Positions 54,179 through 64,000 of a stretch of DNA of 64,000 nucleotides are shown in pieces. A program made the position numbers and the translations under genes. Under the pieces are notes generated by a model. That model did not search any database. It saw only the letters and a program-made list of their open reading frames with translations, and had not been told where the DNA came from. The DNA is from Catenuloplanes indicus (GTDB lineage: Bacteria; Actinomycetota; Actinomycetes; Mycobacteriales; Micromonosporaceae): the NCBI RefSeq assembly GCF_030813715.1, contig NZ_JAUSUZ010000001.1, forward strand, positions 5,208,001-5,272,000, written 5' to 3'. How positions within the stretch are numbered: the first letter of the stretch is position 1; every line of letters starts with the position of its first letter.

Positions 54179-57148
54179 ATGTGGTTTGGCATCCTAGGTC
54201 CGCTGCGGGCCACCAACGGCGGGGTCGACGCGCCGGTCGCGGCCGGGCGGGACCGGGTGGTGCTCGCCATGCTGCTGCTCAACTCGCTGCACGTGGTCTC
54301 GATCGACCAGCTGGTCGACGCGCTGTGGGACTCCGCACCACCGGCCACCGCGCGCGGCCAGCTGCAGAGCAGCGTCTCCCGGATCCGCCGCGCGTTCGCC
54401 GAGGCCGGCCTGCCCGCCGAGCTGATCGTCACGGACCCGGCCGGCTATCGCCTGGTGGCCGATCCGGAGCAGGTCGACGTGAACGTCTTCGACCGCCGTC
54501 TCGCCCAGGCCCGGCTCGCGGTGGAGAAGGAGGAGTGGTCCGAGGCGCGGGAGCACTTCCGGGCCGCGCTCGCGCTCTGGAAGGGGCCGGCGCTGGCCGG
54601 CATCACCAGCCCGGCCGTGCGCCGCGCCGCCGCCGCGCTGGACGAGCAGCGGCTGCTGGCGATCGAGGACACGTTCGACGTGGAGCTGCGGCTCGGCCTG
54701 GAACGGGACGCGATCGGCGGGCTGACCGGCCTGGTCGAGCGGCACCCACTGCGGGAACGACTGCGCGGGCAACTGATGATCGCGCTCTACCGGGCCGGAC
54801 GGCAGGCGGACGCGCTCGCGGTCTACCGGGACGCGCGCGAGGCGCTCGCCGGTGAGCTGGGCATCGAGCCCGGGCCGGCGCTGCGCGAGGTGCACCGCGC
54901 CATCCTGACCGGCGAGGTGGAGACGGCGGCCGCGCCGCGGGAGGTCACGCTGCCGGTGCGCGCGCTGCCGCGTACCGTCGCGGACTTCACCGGCCGGGCC
55001 GAGGCGGTCGACCGGCTGGTCCGCGCGGTCGAGGAGGCCGACTTCGACGGCCCGGTCATCCAGGTGATCGACGGTATGGCCGGCAGCGGCAAGACCACGC
55101 TGGCCGTGCACGTGGCGAACCTGGTGGCGCCGCGCTACCCGGACGCACAGCTCTTCATCGACCTGCACGGGCACAGCCTGCGCCGGCCGCTGGACGCGTC
55201 CGCCGCGCTGGTCACGTTGCTGCGGCAGCTCGGCCTCCCGGGCGACCGGATCCCGATCGACATGGACGACCGGGTCGCGCTCTGGCGCAGCGAGCTGGCC
55301 GCCCGCCGCGCGCTGGTGGTGCTGGACAACGTGGCCAGCACCGCGCAGATCGCACCGCTGCTGCCGGCGTCCGCGGGCAGCCTCGCGCTGATCACCAGCC
55401 GACGCCGGCTGCTCGGGCTGGACGCGGTGCGGCCGGAGTCACTGCCGGTGCTCTCCGAGTCCGAGGCGATCGACCTGCTGGCCCGGATCGCCGGGGACCG
55501 GGTCCGCGCGGAGCCGGAGGCGGCGGCCGAGGTGGTGCGCTGCTGCGGGCACCTGCCGCTGGCGATCCGGCTGGCCGCGGCCCGGCTCGCGCACCGTCCA
55601 CGGTGGCGGGTCGCGGACCTGGCCCGGCGGCTGGCCGGCCGGTCCGCGCTGCCCGAGCTGGCGGCCGAGGAACGTACCGTGGCCAGTGCTTTCGACCTGT
55701 CCTATGCGCACCTGCCGGCCGTCGCGCAGCGCGTGTTCCGGCTGCTCGGACTGCACCCGGGCGAGCGGTTCGACGCGTTCACCACGGCCGCGCTGGCCGG
55801 GCTGCCGCTGGACGACGCGCAGGACGTGCTGGACGACCTGGTCGACTGGCACCTGGTCGAGGAGCCGCAGGCCGGGCGCTACCGGCTGCACGACCTGATG
55901 CGCGAGTTCGCGTCCGGGCTGGCCGCACGCGACCCGCTGCCGGAACGGCACGCCGCGGTCGGCCGGCTGCTCGACTTCTACCTGCACGCGGCGGACGCGT
56001 CCACGGTCGGCATGGAGGCGCACAGCTCCGGCGACGTGCGCGGCTGGGGCCCGGCGCAGCGGCCGGACCTGGTCGAGGCGCTGCCCAGCAAGCTGCGCTG
56101 GCTGGAGGACGAGCGAGCCGCGCTGGTCGCACTGGCGGATCGGGCGATCGGCGCGGGGCACGCGCACTACGCCTGGTGGCTGGCGCGGGCGGCGTGGCGG
56201 TTCCTGTACGTCAACGCGTACCACGACGACCTGATCGTGCTGCACGAGCGCGGTCTGGCCGCCGCGATGCTGGCCGGTGACGACGCGGCCGTGGCGCAGG
56301 TGCTCAACTACCTGGCCTCGTCCTACTACCGCACCGGGCGCTACCAGGACGCGGTCACGCACCTGACCGAGGCACTGCGGCTGCGGGAACGGCTCGGCGA
56401 CGACCGGGGCATGGCCACCACCCGCGGCAACCTCTCCGCGGTGCAGCTGATGATGGGCCTGCTGCCGGAGGCGCTGGCGAACGCGCGCGCGGCATACGCG
56501 GTCTGGGAGCGGGTCGGCGACGACCGGGGCCGCATGCTGCACCTGCCGAAGATGGGCTTCGTCGCCGCGATGATGGGCCGGTACGAGGAGGCGCTGCACT
56601 ACCACCGTCGCCACCTGCTGCTCGCCTGCGAGCGCCGGGACCAGCACAACGTCTCGGTCGCGCTGGGCCACATCGGCGCGGTCCGGGTGCGGATGGGCGC
56701 ACCCGACGCGGCGGCCCGCTGCCTCGCCGCCGCGCTGCGCCGGCAGCGGGGGATCCCGTACAACGAGGCCGAAGTGCTCAACGACCTCGGCACCGCGCGC
56801 CGCCTCCAGGGCCGGCTGGCCGAGGCGGAGCAGCACCACCAGGAGGCGCTGCGGATCATGCGGACCGTCGGTGACCGGCACGGCGAGGCGATGGTCGGCA
56901 ACGATCTCGCCGCCACGCTCGGCGCCGCCGGTGCGCCGGAGGCCGCGGTCGAGGCGTACCGGCGCTCGCTGGCCGTCTCCGTGCAGATCGGGCACCGGTA
57001 CGAGCAGGCCCGCGCGCTGGCCGGGCTCGGTTCCTGCCTGCGTGATCCGGAGGAGGCCCGCACGCACCGCGATCGCGCCGCGCTGATCTTCGCGGAGATG
57101 GGCGTGGCCCAGATCAACGGCGAACCCGCTCCCGCCGAGGGAGGATGA
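54179..57148 (+). CDS. AfsR/SARP-family transcriptional regulator with NB-ARC and TPR domains
   Basis: A 989-residue multidomain regulator. The N-terminal winged-helix ([15 protein letters not shown] ... [28 protein letters not shown], residues 1-95) and BTAD region (about 96-245) form the SARP DNA-binding unit. The NB-ARC ATPase follows, with Walker [13 protein letters not shown] at about 297-308, Walker B-like [12 protein letters not shown] and the GLPLAI-type motif as [16 protein letters not shown] repeats fill the C-terminal 350 residues. ATP and a ligand sensed through TPR normally control such proteins. The ATG at 54179 has GGGAG 6 nt upstream. fumC begins 4 bp after its stop. Confidence 0.92.
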   Translation: MWFGILGPLRATNGGVDAPVAAGRDRVVLAMLLLNSLHVVSIDQLVDALWDSAPPATARGQLQSSVSRIRRAFAEAGLPAELIVTDPAGYRLVADPEQVDVNVFDRRLAQARLAVEKEEWSEAREHFRAALALWKGPALAGITSPAVRRAAAALDEQRLLAIEDTFDVELRLGLERDAIGGLTGLVERHPLRERLRGQLMIALYRAGRQADALAVYRDAREALAGELGIEPGPALREVHRAILTGEVETAAAPREVTLPVRALPRTVADFTGRAEAVDRLVRAVEEADFDGPVIQVIDGMAGSGKTTLAVHVANLVAPRYPDAQLFIDLHGHSLRRPLDASAALVTLLRQLGLPGDRIPIDMDDRVALWRSELAARRALVVLDNVASTAQIAPLLPASAGSLALITSRRRLLGLDAVRPESLPVLSESEAIDLLARIAGDRVRAEPEAAAEVVRCCGHLPLAIRLAAARLAHRPRWRVADLARRLAGRSALPELAAEERTVASAFDLSYAHLPAVAQRVFRLLGLHPGERFDAFTTAALAGLPLDDAQDVLDDLVDWHLVEEPQAGRYRLHDLMREFASGLAARDPLPERHAAVGRLLDFYLHAADASTVGMEAHSSGDVRGWGPAQRPDLVEALPSKLRWLEDERAALVALADRAIGAGHAHYAWWLARAAWRFLYVNAYHDDLIVLHERGLAAAMLAGDDAAVAQVLNYLASSYYRTGRYQDAVTHLTEALRLRERLGDDRGMATTRGNLSAVQLMMGLLPEALANARAAYAVWERVGDDRGRMLHLPKMGFVAAMMGRYEEALHYHRRHLLLACERRDQHNVSVALGHIGAVRVRMGAPDAAARCLAAALRRQRGIPYNEAEVLNDLGTARRLQGRLAEAEQHHQEALRIMRTVGDRHGEAMVGNDLAATLGAAGAPEAAVEAYRRSLAVSVQIGHRYEQARALAGLGSCLRDPEEARTHRDRAALIFAEMGVAQINGEPAPAEGG

Positions 57149-57152
57149 ACCG

Positions 57153-58550
57153 GTGACTGCCAACGAGAGTGGATACCGAATCGAGCGCGACACCATGGGC
57201 GAGGTCCGGGTGCCGGTGGACGCGCTGTGGCGGGCCCAGACGCAGCGGGCCGTGGAGAACTTCCCGATCTCCGGACGCGGCCTGGAGCCGGCCCACATCC
57301 GCGCGCTCGCGCAGATCAAGGGCGCGGCCGCGGCGGTGAACGCGGAGCTCGGCGTGATCGACGCGGACGTGGCCAAGGCGATCGGCGCCGCGGCCGCGCA
57401 CGTGGCGGACGGCGGATACGACGACCAGTTCCCGATCGACGTGTTCCAGACCGGGTCGGGCACCTCGTCCAACATGAACACCAACGAGGTCATCGCCACG
57501 CTGGCCGCCCGTGAGCTGGGCCGCGACGTGCACCCGAACGACCACGTGAACGCGTCCCAGTCCAGCAACGACGTGTTCCCCTCCTCGATCCACCTGGCCG
57601 CCACGCACGCGGTGGTCAACGACCTGATCCCGGCGCTGGCGTACCTCGGCGACGCGCTGGCCGCCAAGGCCGCGGAGTGGGAGACCACCGTCAAGTCGGG
57701 CCGCACCCACCTGATGGACGCCACGCCGGTGACGCTCGGCCAGGAGTTCTCCGGATACACCGCGCAGGTGCGGTACGGCATCGAGCGCCTGGAGTCCGCG
57801 CTGCCCCGGCTGGCCGAGCTGCCGCTCGGTGGCACCGCGGTCGGCACCGGCGTGAACACGCCGCCCGGCTTCGCACCCGCCGTCATCGAGAAGCTGCGCG
57901 CGGCCACCGGACTGCCGCTGAGCGAGGCCCGTGACCACTTCGAGGCGCAGGGTGCGCGGGACGCGCTGGTCGAGACGTCCGGCCAGGTGCGCACGATCGC
58001 GGCCGGCCTTTACAAGATCGCCAACGACATCCGCTGGATGGGCTCCGGGCCGCGCGCCGGCCTGCGCGAGCTGCGCCTGCCCGACCTCCAGCCCGGCTCG
58101 TCGATCATGCCGGGCAAGGTGAACCCGGTGGTGCCGGAGGCGGTCCGCCAGGTCGTGGCGCAGGTGATCGGCAACGACGCGGCCGTCGCGTTCGCCGGCA
58201 CCCAGGGCGACTTCGAGCTGAATGTGATGCTCCCGGTGATGGGCCGCAACCTGCTGGAGTCGATCAAGCTGGTGGCGAACGTGGCCCGGCTGCTGGCCGA
58301 CCGCTGCGTGGCCGGTCTGGAGGCCGACGCCGAGGTCACCCGCGGTTACGCGGAGGGCTCGCCGTCGATCGTCACGCCGCTCAACCGCTACCTCGGGTAC
58401 GACGAGGCCGCGTCGATCGCGAAGGCCGCGCTGAAGGACAACAAGACGATCCGCGAGGTGGTCGTCGAGCGCGGGCACGTGGCGTCCGGAAAGCTCACGG
58501 AGGAGCAGTTGGACACGGCTCTGGACGTTCTGCGCATGACGCGCCCTTAG
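57153..58550 (+). CDS. fumC: Class II fumarate hydratase
   Basis: A 465-residue cofactor-free fumarase of the TCA cycle. Hallmarks of the aspartase/fumarase superfamily are [48 protein letters not shown] and the signature [11 protein letters not shown] with the catalytic Ser. The GTG at 57153 is preceded by GGGAGGA, whose bases lie inside the last codons of the regulator gene, so translation is coupled to it. With the class I enzyme 3 kb upstream it gives the cell both oxygen-labile and oxygen-stable fumarases. Confidence 0.96.
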   Translation: MTANESGYRIERDTMGEVRVPVDALWRAQTQRAVENFPISGRGLEPAHIRALAQIKGAAAAVNAELGVIDADVAKAIGAAAAHVADGGYDDQFPIDVFQTGSGTSSNMNTNEVIATLAARELGRDVHPNDHVNASQSSNDVFPSSIHLAATHAVVNDLIPALAYLGDALAAKAAEWETTVKSGRTHLMDATPVTLGQEFSGYTAQVRYGIERLESALPRLAELPLGGTAVGTGVNTPPGFAPAVIEKLRAATGLPLSEARDHFEAQGARDALVETSGQVRTIAAGLYKIANDIRWMGSGPRAGLRELRLPDLQPGSSIMPGKVNPVVPEAVRQVVAQVIGNDAAVAFAGTQGDFELNVMLPVMGRNLLESIKLVANVARLLADRCVAGLEADAEVTRGYAEGSPSIVTPLNRYLGYDEAASIAKAALKDNKTIREVVVERGHVASGKLTEEQLDTALDVLRMTRP

Positions 58551-58631
58551 TCGGTATCGACTGCTACGCCTGTGTAAAGAATTTGTGCTTGCCTCTATTC
58601 GAATCCATCGAGATCGGGTGGGATGCTTCCA

Positions 58632-58648
58632 GGCCGTCATCGACGGCC
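58632..58648 (+). promoter_or_regulatory. Leader hairpin of the subtilase gene
   Basis: GGCCGTC-ATC-GACGGCC, a perfect 7-bp stem with 3-nt loop, lies 26 nt before the subtilase ATG. A 10-bp palindrome CTCTCGAGAG at 58656-58665 partly covers the ribosome site. Upstream, TATTCG near 58592 may be the -10. Confidence 0.35.
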
Positions 58649-58673
58649 GTCTCGACTCTCGAGAGGAAGCAGG

Positions 58674-60377
58674 ATGGTGAGCAGACGCTTCACCGCCGGC
58701 TCGGTCGCGACCGTGACCGGGCTGGCGTTGGTGCTGGCGGTCCCCGCCGGAGCGGCCACCGCCGCACCGGCCGCGGCAGCCGCGGCCGAATACACGGTGG
58801 TGGCGGAGGACGGTGTCTCCACCGCCGCGGCCACCGCGGCGATCGCGGCCGCCGGCGGCACGGTGGTCGAGAGCAACGACAGCGTCGGTACGTTCACGGT
58901 GACCGCCGGTGCGGCCGACTTCGCGGCGAAGGCCGCGGCCTCGACCGCGCTGATCGGCGCGTCCAGCAGCGACCGCGCGATCGGCAAGGCGCCCAAGCTC
59001 GACCTGGTCGAGCAGGAGGCACTGCTGGCACCCGCGTCCCGGGCCGCGGCCAAGCGCGGCGGCCACGGCGGCCCGAAGCTAGACCCGCTGGACGACAAGC
59101 TCTGGGGTCTGGAGCAGGTCCGCTCCGACGACGCCCGCCGGGTGGAGCCGGGCGACCGCGGTGTGACCGTCGGCATCCTGGACACCGGCGTGGACGCGAG
59201 CAACCCCGACATCGCGGCGAACTTCAGCTGGAAGCTGTCCCGCAACTTCGCGCGCGACATCCCGGACATCGACGGTGAGTGCGAGGTGACCGGCTGCCTC
59301 GACCCGGTCGGCACGGACGACGGCGGTCACGGCACGCACGTCGCCGGCACGGTCGGCGCGGCGGTCAACGGCTCCGGCATCTCCGGCGTGGCGCCGAACG
59401 TCACGCTGGTCGAGCTGAAGGGCGGCCAGGACTCCGGCTACTTCTTCCTGGAGTCGGTCGTCAACGCGCTGACCTACGCGGGCGACGCCGGACTGGACGT
59501 GGTCAACATGTCCTTCTACATCGACCCGTGGCTGTACAACTGCCTCGGCAACCCAGCCGACTCGGCCGCCGAGCAGGCGGAGCAGCGGGCCACCATCACC
59601 GCGGTCCGGCGTGCGCTGACCTACGCGCACAACAAGGGCGTGACGCTGGTCGGCTCGCTCGGCAACAACCACGAGGACCTGGGCAACCCGCGGCCGGACG
59701 CGTCCAGCCCGAACTACCCGGGTGGCACCGAGCGGCCGCGCGTGATCGACAACGCGACGTGCTTCGACCTGCCGGTCGAGGGCCCGTTCGTGATCGGCGT
59801 GTCCGCGACCGGTCCGTCCGGCCGCAAGTCCGACTACTCGAACTGGGGTGCGGAGCAGATCTCCGTCGCCGCGCCGGGTGGCTGGGCCACGGACACGCAG
59901 GGCACCGGGGACACGTTCGCCAACCGGATCCTCTCGGCGTACCCGCTGAAGGTGCTGCAGGAGATCGGCCGGGTGGACGCGGACGGCAACATCGTCCCCG
60001 GCTTCGAGAACCGCGTGTTCAAGGACTGCACCAAGGCCGGCAAGTGCGGGTACTACACCTACCTGCAGGGCACGTCGATGGCGTCGCCGCACGCCTCCGG
60101 GGTGGCCGGGCTGATCGTGTCGAAGTTCGGCACGCCGGACTGGCGCCGTGGCGGGCTGACGCTCCCGCCGAACTGGGTCGAGCAGCACCTCTACCGCACC
60201 GCGGCGGAGCAGGCCTGCCCGACGCCGGCGCTGATCAGCTACGCCGAGGTCGGCCAGTCGGCCGAATACGACGCGCTGTGCACCGGCACGAAGAACTTCA
60301 ACAGCATCTGGGGGTACGGGATCGTGGACGCCTACAAGGCCGTCACCACCCCGCTCCAGCCCTGGGTGAAGCCGTAG
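58674..60377 (+). CDS. Secreted S8 subtilisin-like serine protease
   Basis: A 567-residue exported protease. A signal peptide (residues 1-32, LALVLAVPAGAATAAPA) is followed by a short I9-like propeptide (EYTVVAEDGVSTAAATAAI ... AIGKAP, about 35-105), then the catalytic domain. The triad is Asp170 (VGILDTGVD), His219 (GGHGTHVAGT) and Ser468 (GTSMASPHASG). The oxyanion Asn lies in LGNNHEDLG. Several Cys pairs suggest disulfides, typical of secreted actinomycete subtilases. No C-terminal P-domain or anchor is present. AGAGGAAG precedes the ATG at 58674. Confidence 0.92.
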   Translation: MVSRRFTAGSVATVTGLALVLAVPAGAATAAPAAAAAAEYTVVAEDGVSTAAATAAIAAAGGTVVESNDSVGTFTVTAGAADFAAKAAASTALIGASSSDRAIGKAPKLDLVEQEALLAPASRAAAKRGGHGGPKLDPLDDKLWGLEQVRSDDARRVEPGDRGVTVGILDTGVDASNPDIAANFSWKLSRNFARDIPDIDGECEVTGCLDPVGTDDGGHGTHVAGTVGAAVNGSGISGVAPNVTLVELKGGQDSGYFFLESVVNALTYAGDAGLDVVNMSFYIDPWLYNCLGNPADSAAEQAEQRATITAVRRALTYAHNKGVTLVGSLGNNHEDLGNPRPDASSPNYPGGTERPRVIDNATCFDLPVEGPFVIGVSATGPSGRKSDYSNWGAEQISVAAPGGWATDTQGTGDTFANRILSAYPLKVLQEIGRVDADGNIVPGFENRVFKDCTKAGKCGYYTYLQGTSMASPHASGVAGLIVSKFGTPDWRRGGLTLPPNWVEQHLYRTAAEQACPTPALISYAEVGQSAEYDALCTGTKNFNSIWGYGIVDAYKAVTTPLQPWVKP

Positions 60378-60408
60378 GGACCTAGTCAAGATCATTCACT
60401 GGTACGAT

Positions 60409-60437
60409 GGCCGGTCCCCGCGACACGGGGACCGGCC
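60409..60437 (+). terminator. Terminator after the subtilase gene
   Basis: A perfect 12-bp stem (60409-60420 with 60426-60437) with a 5-nt loop lies 31 bp after the stop. The -10 of cysS (TACCCT, 60440-60445) begins directly behind it. Confidence 0.82.
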
Positions 60438-60451
60438 GTTACCCTTGCAGG

Positions 60452-61867
60452 GTGACACTCCGCTTGTATGACACCGCGACCCGCTCGGTGCGGGACTTCG
60501 TCCCGCGGTCACCCGGCAAGGTCGGGATCTACCTGTGTGGTCTCACCGTCCAGTCCCCACCGCACATCGGCCACCTTCGCTCCGGTGTGAACTACGACGT
60601 GCTCCGCCGCTGGCTGATCCGGTCCGGGTTCGAGGTGACGTTCGTCCGCAACGTGACGGACATCGACGACAAGATCCTCGCCAAGTCGACCGAGCAGGAC
60701 CGGCCGTTCTGGGCCATCGCGTACGAGAACGAGGTCAAGCTCGCCGCGGCGTACCGGTCACTCAACGTGCTGCCGCCGACCTACGAGCCGCGCGCCACCG
60801 GGCACATCCCGGAGATCCAGCAGATCATCGCGCGGCTGATCGAGGGCGGGCATGCGTACCCGGCGGCCGACGGCTGCGGCGACGTCTACTTCTCGGTGCG
60901 CAGCTTCCCGGCGTACGGTGCGCTCTCCGGCCAGCACCCCGACGACATGCAGGAGGCGGCGGACAGCGAGGCGCGAGCCAAGCGCGACGCCCGCGACTTC
61001 GCGCTGTGGAAGGGCGTGAAGGAGTCCGAGCCGCTCGCCGGCAGCTGGCCGTCGCCGTGGGGCCGCGGCCGTCCCGGCTGGCACATCGAGTGCTCCGCCA
61101 TGTCCTGGCGCTACCTCGGCGAGGCCTTCGACATCCACGGCGGCGGGCTGGACCTGCAGTTCCCGCACCACGAGAACGAGATCGCCCAGTCCCGGGCCGC
61201 GGGTTACGGGTTCGCCGGCTACTGGGTGCACCACGGCCTGCTCAACCTGGGCGCGTCGAAGATGAGCAAGTCCCTGGGCAACGTGCTCGACCTCGACTAC
61301 GTGGCCGGCCTCGGCGTGCGCCCGGTCGAGCTGCGTTACTACCAGGCGCAGCCGCACTACCGGTCGGCCATCGACTACTCGGACGACGCACTCCGCGAGG
61401 CCGCGGTGGCGTACCGGCGGATCGAGGGCTTCGTCCAGCGCGCCACCGAGCTGACCGGCGCGGGTGAGCTGGGCGACATCCCACCCGCGTTCGCGGCCGC
61501 GATGGACGATGATCTGAACACGTCCGCGGCGCTCGCGGTCGTGCACGAGTCGATGACCCGCGGCAACACCGCGCTCAGCGCCGGCGACAAGACCGTGGCC
61601 GCCACCGCGCTGGCCGAGGTGCGCGCCATGCTGGACGTGTTCGGCGTCGATCCGCTCGACCCGGCCTGGCAGGCCGGGAACGGTGGCGGCGACCTCCGTC
61701 AGGTGGTCGACTCGCTGGTCGCGCTCGCGCTCGAGCAGCGCACCGCCGCGCGGGGACGCAAGGACTGGCAGGCCGCCGACGCCGTGCGTGACCAGCTGAA
61801 GAACGCCGGCGTCGTGGTGGAGGACACCCCGGCCGGCCCACGATGGACCATTGGGGAGCAGCACTGA
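60452..61867 (+). CDS. cysS: Cysteinyl-tRNA synthetase
   Basis: A 471-residue class I synthetase that charges tRNA-Cys. The zinc-ligand and HIGH motifs are in [20 protein letters not shown] (about 27-46), further zinc ligands are in [10 protein letters not shown] and the [19 protein letters not shown] block, and the KMSKSLGN loop is at about 270-277. The C-terminal DALR domain is present. The GTG at 60452 follows TACCCT by 6 nt, predicting a leaderless mRNA; longer in-frame starts would lie in the terminator. The gene overlaps rlmB by one base (TGATG). Confidence 0.96.
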   Translation: MTLRLYDTATRSVRDFVPRSPGKVGIYLCGLTVQSPPHIGHLRSGVNYDVLRRWLIRSGFEVTFVRNVTDIDDKILAKSTEQDRPFWAIAYENEVKLAAAYRSLNVLPPTYEPRATGHIPEIQQIIARLIEGGHAYPAADGCGDVYFSVRSFPAYGALSGQHPDDMQEAADSEARAKRDARDFALWKGVKESEPLAGSWPSPWGRGRPGWHIECSAMSWRYLGEAFDIHGGGLDLQFPHHENEIAQSRAAGYGFAGYWVHHGLLNLGASKMSKSLGNVLDLDYVAGLGVRPVELRYYQAQPHYRSAIDYSDDALREAAVAYRRIEGFVQRATELTGAGELGDIPPAFAAAMDDDLNTSAALAVVHESMTRGNTALSAGDKTVAATALAEVRAMLDVFGVDPLDPAWQAGNGGGDLRQVVDSLVALALEQRTAARGRKDWQAADAVRDQLKNAGVVVEDTPAGPRWTIGEQH

Positions 61868-63000
61868 TGCCGGGCAACTCGCAGCGCAGGAACAAGCGCG
61901 TCACGCCGAAGAAGGGCGCCGCGGGCGGCTCCGGCGGAAAGAACCGTGCCGGGCTGGCCGGCCGCGGCCGCACGCTGCCGGCGGACGAGCGTCCCTGGCA
62001 CAAGGGCTACTCCGGCACCGAGCAGCTGCCCGAGAAGACCGCGCGCAAGCAGGAGAAGGAGCGCCGGGCCGCGGCCGCCGAGGGCCGCGCGCCCAAGATC
62101 GGCGTTCCCGGCAGCAAGGACACCACCTGGGGTAAGAACGGCTCCGGCCGGGGCGCCCCGGCGTCCACCCGCGGCGCGTTCGCCGGTGGCCGCGGCGGTG
62201 GCAAGGTCGGCGCGCGCGGTCCGCGGATCGCACCGGGCCGCCGCTCCACCCCGCCGAAGGACTCGCCCGAGCTGCTGGTCGGCCGCAACCCGGTGGTCGA
62301 GGCGCTGCGCTCCGGCGTGCCCGCGACCGCGCTCTACGTGGCCCAGGGCATCGAGATGGACGAGCGGGTCCGCGAGGCCGTCCGCACCTGCGCCGACAAG
62401 GGCATCGCGATCATGGAGGTGAGCCGGGCCGAGCTGGACCGGATCACCGGCGGCGTGCTGCACCAGGGCATCGGCGTGCAGGTGCCGCCGTTCGCCTACG
62501 AGGACTTCTCCGACATGGTCGCGGCGGCGCTGGAGCAGACCGCGCCGTTGCTGGTCGCGCTGGACGGCGTCACCGACCCGCGCAACCTCGGCGCCGTGAT
62601 CCGGTCCGCGGCCGCGTTCGGCGCGCACGGCATCTTCGTGCCGGAGCGTCGCGCCGCCGGGATCACCGCGACCGCGTGGCGTACCAGCGCCGGTGCGGCC
62701 GCCCGCCTCCCGGTCGCCCAGGTGACCAACCTGACCCGCGCGATCAAGGCGTGCCAGCAGGAAGGTTTCATGGCGATCGGGCTGGACGCGGACGGCGCCA
62801 CCGACGTCTACAACCTGGAGGTCGCCACCGGCCCGACCATCGTGGTGGTCGGCTCCGAGGGTCGCGGGCTGTCCCGGCTCGTCGGCGAGACGTGCGACCT
62901 GCGCGTCTCGATCCCGATGGCCTCGGACGTGGAATCGCTGAACGCCTCGGTCGCCGCCGCGGTCGCGCTCTCCGAGATCACCCGCCGACGCAACGCCTGA
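61867..63000 (+). CDS. rlmB: 23S rRNA (guanosine-2'-O-)-methyltransferase RlmB
   Basis: A 377-residue SpoU-family enzyme with a trefoil-knot fold that 2'-O-methylates a guanosine of 23S rRNA. The first 130 residues are basic, Gly/Arg/Lys-rich and disordered ([30 protein letters not shown]). The L30-like substrate domain starts at [15 protein letters not shown], and the SAM-binding knot motifs are [33 protein letters not shown] and [21 protein letters not shown]. The disordered N-terminus is longer than in Gram-negative RlmB. The gene is coupled to cysS as in mycobacteria. Confidence 0.93.
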   Translation: MPGNSQRRNKRVTPKKGAAGGSGGKNRAGLAGRGRTLPADERPWHKGYSGTEQLPEKTARKQEKERRAAAAEGRAPKIGVPGSKDTTWGKNGSGRGAPASTRGAFAGGRGGGKVGARGPRIAPGRRSTPPKDSPELLVGRNPVVEALRSGVPATALYVAQGIEMDERVREAVRTCADKGIAIMEVSRAELDRITGGVLHQGIGVQVPPFAYEDFSDMVAAALEQTAPLLVALDGVTDPRNLGAVIRSAAAFGAHGIFVPERRAAGITATAWRTSAGAAARLPVAQVTNLTRAIKACQQEGFMAIGLDADGATDVYNLEVATGPTIVVVGSEGRGLSRLVGETCDLRVSIPMASDVESLNASVAAAVALSEITRRRNA

Positions 63001-63058
63001 CCTGCGCGGAGTCGCTACCATGCGAGGCTGATCACGTGCGGTGGCGAAGGGGCGGGGC

Positions 63059-64000
63059 ATGAGCGACGGGACGTACGGGCTGGGGGTCGACCTCGGCACG
63101 TCCAACACGGTCGCGGTGCTGCGTACCCCGGACGGGCGGACCCGTCCGCTGCTGTTCGACGGGCAGCCGATCATGCCCTCCGGCGTCTACCTGGACCCGG
63201 AGGGCCGGCTGCACGTCGGACGGGACGCGCAGCGCCTCGCCCAGGCCGACCCGGCGCGGTACGAGCCGAACCCGAAACGCCGCATCGACGAGACCTCGGT
63301 GCTGCTCGGCGACCGTGAGATCCCGGTGGTCGACCTGCTGGCGGCCGTGCTCGGCGCGGTCGCCCGGGCCGCGGTGGAGGCGGTCGGCTTCCTGCCACCG
63401 GCGATGCTCACCCACCCGGCGGCGTGGGGTCCGGTCCGGCGTGCCACGCTGGCCGAGGCGGTGGCCCGCGCGGGCTGGCCGCCGGTCGCGGCCGCACCCG
63501 GGCAGCCCGGTACCCGGTTCACGCCGGAGCCGGTCGCGGCCGCGCGGTACTTCGCGGAGGTGCTGCACCGCCCGGTGCCGGCCGGGTCCGCGCTCGCGGT
63601 CTTCGACTTCGGCGGCGGCACGCTGGACGTCGCGGTGGTCCGCAATGACGGCCTCGGCCCGTCCGGCCGGCCGGTCTTCTCCGTGGTCAGCTCCGGCGGC
63701 GTCGCCGACCTCGGCGGCCTGGACCTGGACGCGGCCCTGGTCGACCACGTCGGCCGTACCCTGACCGGCCCGGCGCCACAGCCCGGCCCACACGCCACAC
63801 GGGGCGGCTCGGCCACGCCGGGTGCCGCGGTCACCACCGGCGGCCCGCAGGCGGCGTCCACCGGCCCGGAGATCTCGCCGGACGGCCCGACCCAGCGGCT
63901 GGATCTCGCCGCCGCGCAGGCCTGGCAGGCGCTGACCCAGCCGGCCACCGTGACCCAGTGGCGCAACCGCCGCCAGCTCTGGGACGACGTGCGCGGCGCC
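63059..64000 (+). CDS. Hsp70-like (DnaK-family) ATPase, N-terminal part (truncated by window edge)
   Basis: Reading from the ATG at 63059 the frame stays open for 314 codons to the edge. Phosphate-1 is GLGVDLGTSNTVAVL and phosphate-2 is AVFDFGGGTLDVAVV, with the connecting THPAAWGPVRRATLAEAV region typical of Hsp70 ATPase domains. A Gly/Pro/Thr-rich stretch of about 45 residues (after residue 240, PGPHATRGGSATPGAAV) interrupts the usual sequence. It is not DnaK itself; divergent Hsp70 proteins of this kind are common in actinobacteria and often carry a membrane or peptidoglycan-related C-terminus, which is not visible here. GGGGCGGGG precedes the start. Confidence 0.85.
   Translation, partial: MSDGTYGLGVDLGTSNTVAVLRTPDGRTRPLLFDGQPIMPSGVYLDPEGRLHVGRDAQRLAQADPARYEPNPKRRIDETSVLLGDREIPVVDLLAAVLGAVARAAVEAVGFLPPAMLTHPAAWGPVRRATLAEAVARAGWPPVAAAPGQPGTRFTPEPVAAARYFAEVLHRPVPAGSALAVFDFGGGTLDVAVVRNDGLGPSGRPVFSVVSSGGVADLGGLDLDAALVDHVGRTLTGPAPQPGPHATRGGSATPGAAVTTGGPQAASTGPEISPDGPTQRLDLAAAQAWQALTQPATVTQWRNRRQLWDDVRGA

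Overview
The window is high-GC DNA from an actinobacterium. Gene content and order suggest the Micromonosporaceae (Actinoplanes/Micromonospora relatives): Lsr2, CarD, DisA, ClpC, many GTG starts, and a folP-folB-folK ... panC ... coaX-lsr2-clpC-mutY ... disA-radA-lpqE-carD-ispD-ispF-cysS-rlmB backbone that is also known, in the opposite orientation, from Mycobacterium. The family-level assignment is an inference from content, not from a search. No rRNA, tRNA, insertion sequence, prophage or CRISPR array was recognised.

Layout. 1-4581 (minus strand): a compact type IV secretion-like operon with a pilin-like two-helix protein, a PrgI-like membrane protein, a 21-codon linking ORF, a VirB4-type ATPase and the start of a secreted/VirB6-like protein. 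4979-9243: the folate genes folP-folB-folK with a DUF3180 protein, then two conserved proteins of unknown role. 9283-12867: an osmoprotectant ABC transporter (ATPase divergent from two permeases) with a binding protein that looks circularly permuted and is preceded by a possible three-way-junction RNA. 12985-15441: a membrane-anchored coiled-coil protein with a very long Asp/Arg/Gly/Tyr-rich tail. 15443-15675: a 60-bp tandem repeat. 15683-19132: an orphan nuoD-midA pair divergent from a beta-propeller phytase.

19268-25458 holds pantothenate and NAD synthesis genes (DUF2520 protein, panC, nadB, nadC, coaX) and a septum-formation-type lipoprotein. 26035-31430 holds lsr2, a cluster of three DnaA boxes, clpC, mutY, an ACT-domain regulator and def. 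33029-36611 carries disA, radA and an LpqE-like lipoprotein. 36709-39351 is a small biosynthetic locus (UbiA prenyltransferase, UbiG-like methyltransferase, type III polyketide synthase). 40558-42261 is carD-ispD-ispF, giving RNA-polymerase regulation next to MEP isoprenoid synthesis, with a long hairpin over the ispD start.

42905-53909 is mainly envelope and unknown-function genes: TPR protein, SRPBCC protein, two related PQQ-like propeller proteins, an aromatic aminotransferase with two RDD proteins, a HipA-like kinase with DUF3037, and a class I fumarase. 54179-60377 has a SARP/NB-ARC/TPR regulator coupled to fumC, then a secreted subtilase. 60452-64000 is cysS, rlmB and a truncated Hsp70-like gene. 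Two gene-free islands of about 800 and 640 bp (32229-33028 and 42262-42904) interrupt the backbone. A recurring feature is a TANNNT-like hexamer 6-9 nt before the start codon of about eighteen genes, which suggests many leaderless transcripts.
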